Of a stretch of DNA of 64,000 bases, positions 55,101-61,100 are shown piece by piece. Position numbers and translations under genes: made by a program. Source of the DNA: Branchiostoma floridae (lineage: Eukaryota > Chordata > Leptocardii > Amphioxiformes > Branchiostomatidae). The first letter of the stretch is position 1; every line of letters starts with the position of its first letter. The DNA lies in contig NC_049992.1 in the NCBI RefSeq assembly GCF_000003815.2, forward strand, positions 8,741,671-8,805,670. Direction: 5' to 3'. The notes under the pieces are model-generated. The model did no database searches, was not told the origin of the DNA, and saw only the letters and a program-made list of their open reading frames with translations.

Positions 55101-58100
55101 GATTGCAAGTGGTAACCTGATTTGTTAGTTCAACTGTACATGTGATGTTGAATGTGAGATAGCATCGATGTTGGTGGATTTCGCCTGAAATGTCATTTTC
55201 CACTTGGTAAGCTGCATGTATGAAGGTTTGAAGGTCAATTTATGGAGGGAATGAGATAAAGCTGTCTTTGTTAGAGGTCTTTTTGAAGCATTGATGTGGC
55301 GATTGGATGGAATGTTATCCATAGTCGGGAGAAAGGTGACTCACAAATAATGGTGGGGTATTGATTTGATTGTTCGTATGTTCCAGCTGGTAGGGCCTGC
55401 TACGTAGTTCCGATACGGTTACGCCATATCGCCATTGATCTATGCATTGACTGCCTTTACCTAAGGTTTAGACTCAGACTCAATTTGTAACTCCATGCCG
55501 TCGCCGTGTATGTAAGGAAGGTGGTGTAATATTGACCTGGATTACCATTTTGCTGAGACAGTTTTCTTGGAAGAGCATGGCTGAAAGAGTCGTGACTGTG
55601 CTCTCTTTGATATTAATGTTACTGCATTGTCGTTATGGTATGTTAGAGACTGCTGCGTGATCCATTGTTGCAATATTCTTGCTCGGATTGTGTCGTTGAT
55701 TTGGAGAGGATTGTGAAAGGATTTGAGTGGATGTGTGTTGTGGGTATTCTGTCTTATTATTTCTGTGCGTTCACTTGTAAAAAAATTTTCAGTGGTCTTT
55801 TGGAAAAAGCTGATATATATTTTGACTTTGTAACCACAAATAGTCTGATATCTAGGCTTATTATAATTGATGAGTCTCTTTTGTCCTCTCTGGAAATTTT
55901 CCATTGATACCAGTCTAGAAAATTATGATATTGGGATTTTCTTCTATGCATTGCAACTGAATATTGACAGGTAAAAATTACGTTACTTGTGTTGAATAAA
56001 ACAACATGATTCTCTTGCTGTATTGATGAGTTTGTTGGTGTGTGTTTTCCAGCTGGGGTTTGGGAAGAGTATGCCATGTAACGTGGTCTGGCTGTGTGGC
56101 ATGTTGGAAAGCATGACGGAGCAACAGCTGGGAAGACACTACTCGCGACACGGAACAATCAACAACATCGTGGTGGACCGACAGCGGTCCGCTTGCCTCC
56201 TGTTCTTCGAGGACACGGAAGCGGCGCAGTCGGCGGTGGGAGAGGCCAAAGCGAGGCCCTTCATGGGGAGGAGACTTAAAGTAAGTACTGATTTTTATTT
56301 CGTTTAATTTAACATTTACTTGTGACAACACTTACACCATGTCACCGAGAATAAAAGAAGAAAACATCTAAAACACAAATTCATAGTAAAACAAGTAGTT
56401 TATAATCAATAGCTTGAAGAATATCTACCTTTGCATGCAGTTTTAGATTGTTACTGGCAGATGATTTACATGATCAGTGCATGGACCAGTCCGAAGGTTC
56501 CATTCAACTGATGTATTTAGCATCCTCTGTAGCATACATGAACTTAACCTTTGTTATGGCTGCATAAGTTATTAAGAAACAATAGACAATGTATGTAGTA
56601 TATTTTCCTGTAAGAAATTTACAAATTTGGACACAACCATCGGTATTGTGGAAAGAAAATATTGGGAAAAGGGAGGCCTGAAGGAAAAACCGTTTGGACA
56701 TCTTGGTGTGAGATGTACCAGTATTGATGTCCTGTTATCTCGCGTTTGCAGGTTGACTTCGCCAACCGTGATAGCCAGCGGGCGTTTTTCAGCTCCATGG
56801 AGCAGTCTGGTCAGACCGTAGATCGTGAGCCCCGCAGATTTCTGTACGAGGGCGATCCGCCGCCGCCGTACGAGAGATTTCGGGAAGCAGGCGCAGGGTG
56901 AGCAGGATCTTCTTTCTCTCCTCCCAATAATGTGATAGATCCAAACTAATGAGGTTTTCTGTTTGAAGAAAAGCCAAGCATTAAACCTGGCTTAGTGGAC
57001 TTGACAAAATTTGCAGTAAACCGGTTTTGTGTTTTCATTTATCTTATATCTGATATTAATTTCAAACATTATAGGCTATAAGTCTCCCATTTTTCATGTC
57101 TGTCTTCACTGCTAAGCGAGAACTGAAATTTTAATTAAACCTGTTTTGTGTAGTATCGGAGAAGATGTGATGGCTTTTGCTCTGAACTTACAGTCAAAAA
57201 CTGCAATATGTATTCTACCCACACATGAGCTTTCATCCTAATGATAGGTTGGTTAGTTGTCAAATTTGCTCTAATTTCCGTTTTCTTTTCTTCAAGCAAC
57301 AGAAGAGGGTCCTTCCCAGTCGATGCTCGGACAAACAGTCGTGGTGCGTACGCTTTCTACGACAACGGTCGAGGACAGGGAGACTATCCCATCTTGCCCC
57401 GGAGACCGCTTTACTCGGGCCGAGGTCGCGAGCAAGGTTACGAGGAATACTACGATTACCGGACGGCGTATCCCCCCGACCGGCGGCGGAGGTATCCAGA
57501 TGACTATGAAGGGCCAGAAATGTATTACGCGGACTCTTACGAACAGGAATTGCGTGAGTACACCGGGTATCGCCAAAGAGAAAGACGAGCAGGCAGCGAA
57601 GACGGTTACAGCCAGAGAGAGTCGTACAGCCCACAGTCGCGCCCCAGAAGTAGAAGTCACAGTCGCAGTCCGGGACGAATGTCATCATCGCGGGAAAGAA
57701 GAAGTCACAGTATCGAAAGCCGCAGCGTGGATTCGCGTCGCCCTGCCCGTAGTCCAAGCACCGACAAGCAGAGCACCCAGAGTAGAAGTCCCGTAGGTTC
57801 CTCAGAGGATAAGAAACCAAGGAAAAAGGAGAAGAAAGACACCATCCTCAGTCCTGATGCCAGCCCAGCCCGTTCTAAGAGCCCAGTTCCTGTCAAACCA
57901 TCTAAACAGGAAACCAAGAAGCTGAAGAGTAAGATCATGAACCTTAGCAAGGCAAAAAGCCCAGATGCTGCTCCTGCACCCAGCCGAAAAGCAAAACTAC
58001 CTGTTGAAGAGATTCTGGAGAAACCAGAAAGATATCGGGTCGAGAACGAAGAAGCTGAACAGATGGTGTATAAGAAAAGCAAGAAACATCTGCAAATGGA

Positions 58101-61100
58101 GGCACTGGCAAAGTCAAAAGAGAAAGAACGAGAGAAAGAACGCATAAAGGAGTTAGAGTCAGCTAAACTTGCAAAGCAGGCAGAACTGGCTAAACTTGCT
58201 AAACAACCAAAGGAAACTAAAGAACCTGAGAAACAGTCCATATCAGAACATGTACATATAGCAGAAGAAAAGCTGGACAGATTACAGCTAAGAAGAAGTT
58301 CGGTTTCAGCCGACTCTGAGGGTCAAGTGAAGACTAAGAAACACTTAGAGACGTCTTCATCTGATAGCAAGTCTCACGAGGAGGAGGAAGAGCTTCGGAA
58401 GAAACTTGAAGCTCGTAAAAGAAGATTCGCCACCGATCTCATCAAGGAAGACCAGGACAAAAAAGTTGTAAAACATGAGATGCCAAAGGATCAGAAGGAA
58501 AAGGGTGGAAATGAAAAACTCAGAAGGCAATCGGCTGACAAACCGTTAGATAAACGAGTTGTACTCTCTGCTGAACTCCAAGATCTGAAAGAAAGGATCA
58601 GACATGAAGAAAAGCCTCATGATAAGACATCTAGGGAACACAAAGAATATGAACTCACAAAGAAGCTTGAAAAGCTGGAAAGAAGAGAGGCCAAAGTTGA
58701 CGCCCTTATGCATCCAAAGGATGAGGTGGCGGAGTTGTCTGATGTGGAAGAGCTTCAGAGAGAGAAACTTCGCATTCAGAAACTCCTGAGGCAGCTAGAA
58801 TCAGGAGGGACAGAGAGTCCTCAGGACGGGCTCTCATCTGATGGGGCCAGAAGTGCACACGAACAACTGCAGGAGCTCGCTAAACAAGAGAGGCAGCTCA
58901 AGTTGCAGGCAGGGTTAGAGCTGTCCCTCCACCTCAAGATGAAGTCGAATTCTCAAGAGAAAGGTGTTCCCAAGTCCCCTGTAAGATCGCCGCCCCCAGT
59001 AAGAGCTAAGTCGCCTGGTGTCTCTGCAGCCGGTGGTTCAAAATCACCGGTAAGCGCAGCTGTAGTCGACCCCTTCAATGCCAAGCAGCAGAAGGATTAC
59101 AGAAGTCGCAGGAAATCCATGGAGGAAAAGCTTGGGGTCATCGTACACGCCAAGGGGAAGGAGGAGGGAGGGGAGGGGTCGTCTCAGGCCGAGTCATCGA
59201 GCGTAGGGAGGGAAGACGTGTCTGTGGAACAAAACATTGACACGAGTCAGGGTCTGAGAAAGCAGATGGAGGCGAGTAGACGAGCACGCCAGCAGCAAAA
59301 CCAGAACTCTCAACACGTGGAGGCAGAAGCTAAGGCAAAGGCAGACACGAAAGTAGTGAAAGAGAAGCGGAGACCCTTGTCTCTCTCCTGGGAAGAGGAC
59401 GAGAGCCTCAGTCTTGCCTTTGAGGTTGGGAAATCCCCAGAAGACATTTCAGTTGTGCCAAAGATTTCTTCTTTCTTCACCAAGAAGAGAAAGAAGTTCA
59501 CAGAGGGTGAGGTGGAGCCATCTTCTAGCAGTGCCAAAAAACGCAGCTATCGCCACACAAGGCTGGACAGTGACGACGAGGCCATGATGCCTGGAGTGAG
59601 CACCTCCAAACCAGGCATCTCTGCTTCAACTACGGGAGGGGTCAGTTCCTCCAAACCCACAGTCACCTCATCCAAACCAGAAACAACAACAGCTGTCCTA
59701 GCGCAGACCTCCGTCCCTGAACCAGCGCAAGTCAGCAGCAGTCAAAGCCCGGGACTTCCGCCACCCCACCTGGTGGAACCCTCCACTTCCTCCTTCTCCT
59801 CCTCTCAAAGGGAGACAGCATCTGCTCCAAGTAGTGCAATGTCAACTTCTAAGGAAGAAACCTCAAGTGTGAGTACCTCAAGCGATGTCCAGCACAGTTT
59901 GGTACCGTACGAGTTGGAACCAGAAGCTGGCAGCTCCAAACCAGACGGTGGTAGCCAGCCGGTGTCACCGGAACCCCGACCCGCCTCTCCAGAGGGGCGG
60001 ACAAGGCGGCCCAGCTTAGTCCCGTACGAAGAAGAGTCGCCAGCCATCAGCACAGTATCAACATCACAGTCAGAGACCAGCGAGAGCCCTAGCTCACTAC
60101 GGGAGGAAACCAGACAATTCCCAACGAGTGCTACAGAAGTGCCAGTGGTAGACAGCACACCAGCTGTAGAAGTAGAGGGCATGATTACCATGACTTCATC
60201 AGGTGTAAGCAGTGAGGTTCCTTCTGTCAGTGCCCCGCCAACAATGTCAAACCAGCTCTCAGCCGAGGACCAAGCCATGACAGAAAACCAGGCTGCTGTG
60301 GAGGGGATCACCATGCCTAACTCGACATCCTCGCAGGAGAGTAATCTCCTGTTCAGCCACCCTGCTGTGGTACTCAAGCAGGAGGATAGGGAGGCGGAGA
60401 TGTCCGAGGCTAAAACTGCAGCAGACGAGCTGTTACAGGCCATGGGGATGTCTCCCCCATCCATGAGCTCTCTGGAGCCTGAGCCGTCCACGTCTATGGC
60501 TTACAAGCCGACAGTATTGGAGGAAACGCGACCAGAAACGCCGGAGACGCCAGACGCGCAGCCTCCGGTGTTGGAGAGAAAACCATCGTCAGAGGACATG
60601 CAGAATGACCCGTTAGCGGAGCCCTCAGAGCTGTCTCCGAAACCCATGCAGTCTCGAGACGAGCGCTTCTCCCACTGGCCTACTCAAGTCTGTCACAGTG
60701 CAGAAAGGAAGCCACCTTTTGTTACAACTGTACATGAGTCTTTGAATGCAGAGTCTTCAATTAAAAATGAGACTCAAATTGACCATACCTCTGATGGAAC
60801 TGTGCAGAGCAACAAGGCAAACCTTCCAGATGAAGGGCATGGTGAAAATGATGTTGTTAAAGTGAAACAAGAGGTTCCAGCTCCGGTACCTGTGATACCA
60901 AAACGTGAGGTTCCTTCTTCTACCTATCCTAGCACCTCAGCTACAGAGTCCAAGTCCCTGGTCACCCTGTCCTCCCAGAGACAGACTGAAAGCAAAATAC
61001 AGCAACCTAGCGTAGAACTGCCCAAGCCCCAGCCAAAACCAAAGGTTCTCATTGGTCGCATCAAGAAGAAACCAAAGGTGGAGCCGTCACCTTCAAATGA

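Noticed and set aside
57260-57820. Antisense ORFs over SPEN exon 11 (also 57705-58241, 59805-60491, 61647-62330, 62418-62924, 63489-63992)
   Set aside because: They are mirror images of the GC-rich, stop-poor SPEN coding frame, with Ser/Leu/Gly-rich compositions typical of antisense shadows.
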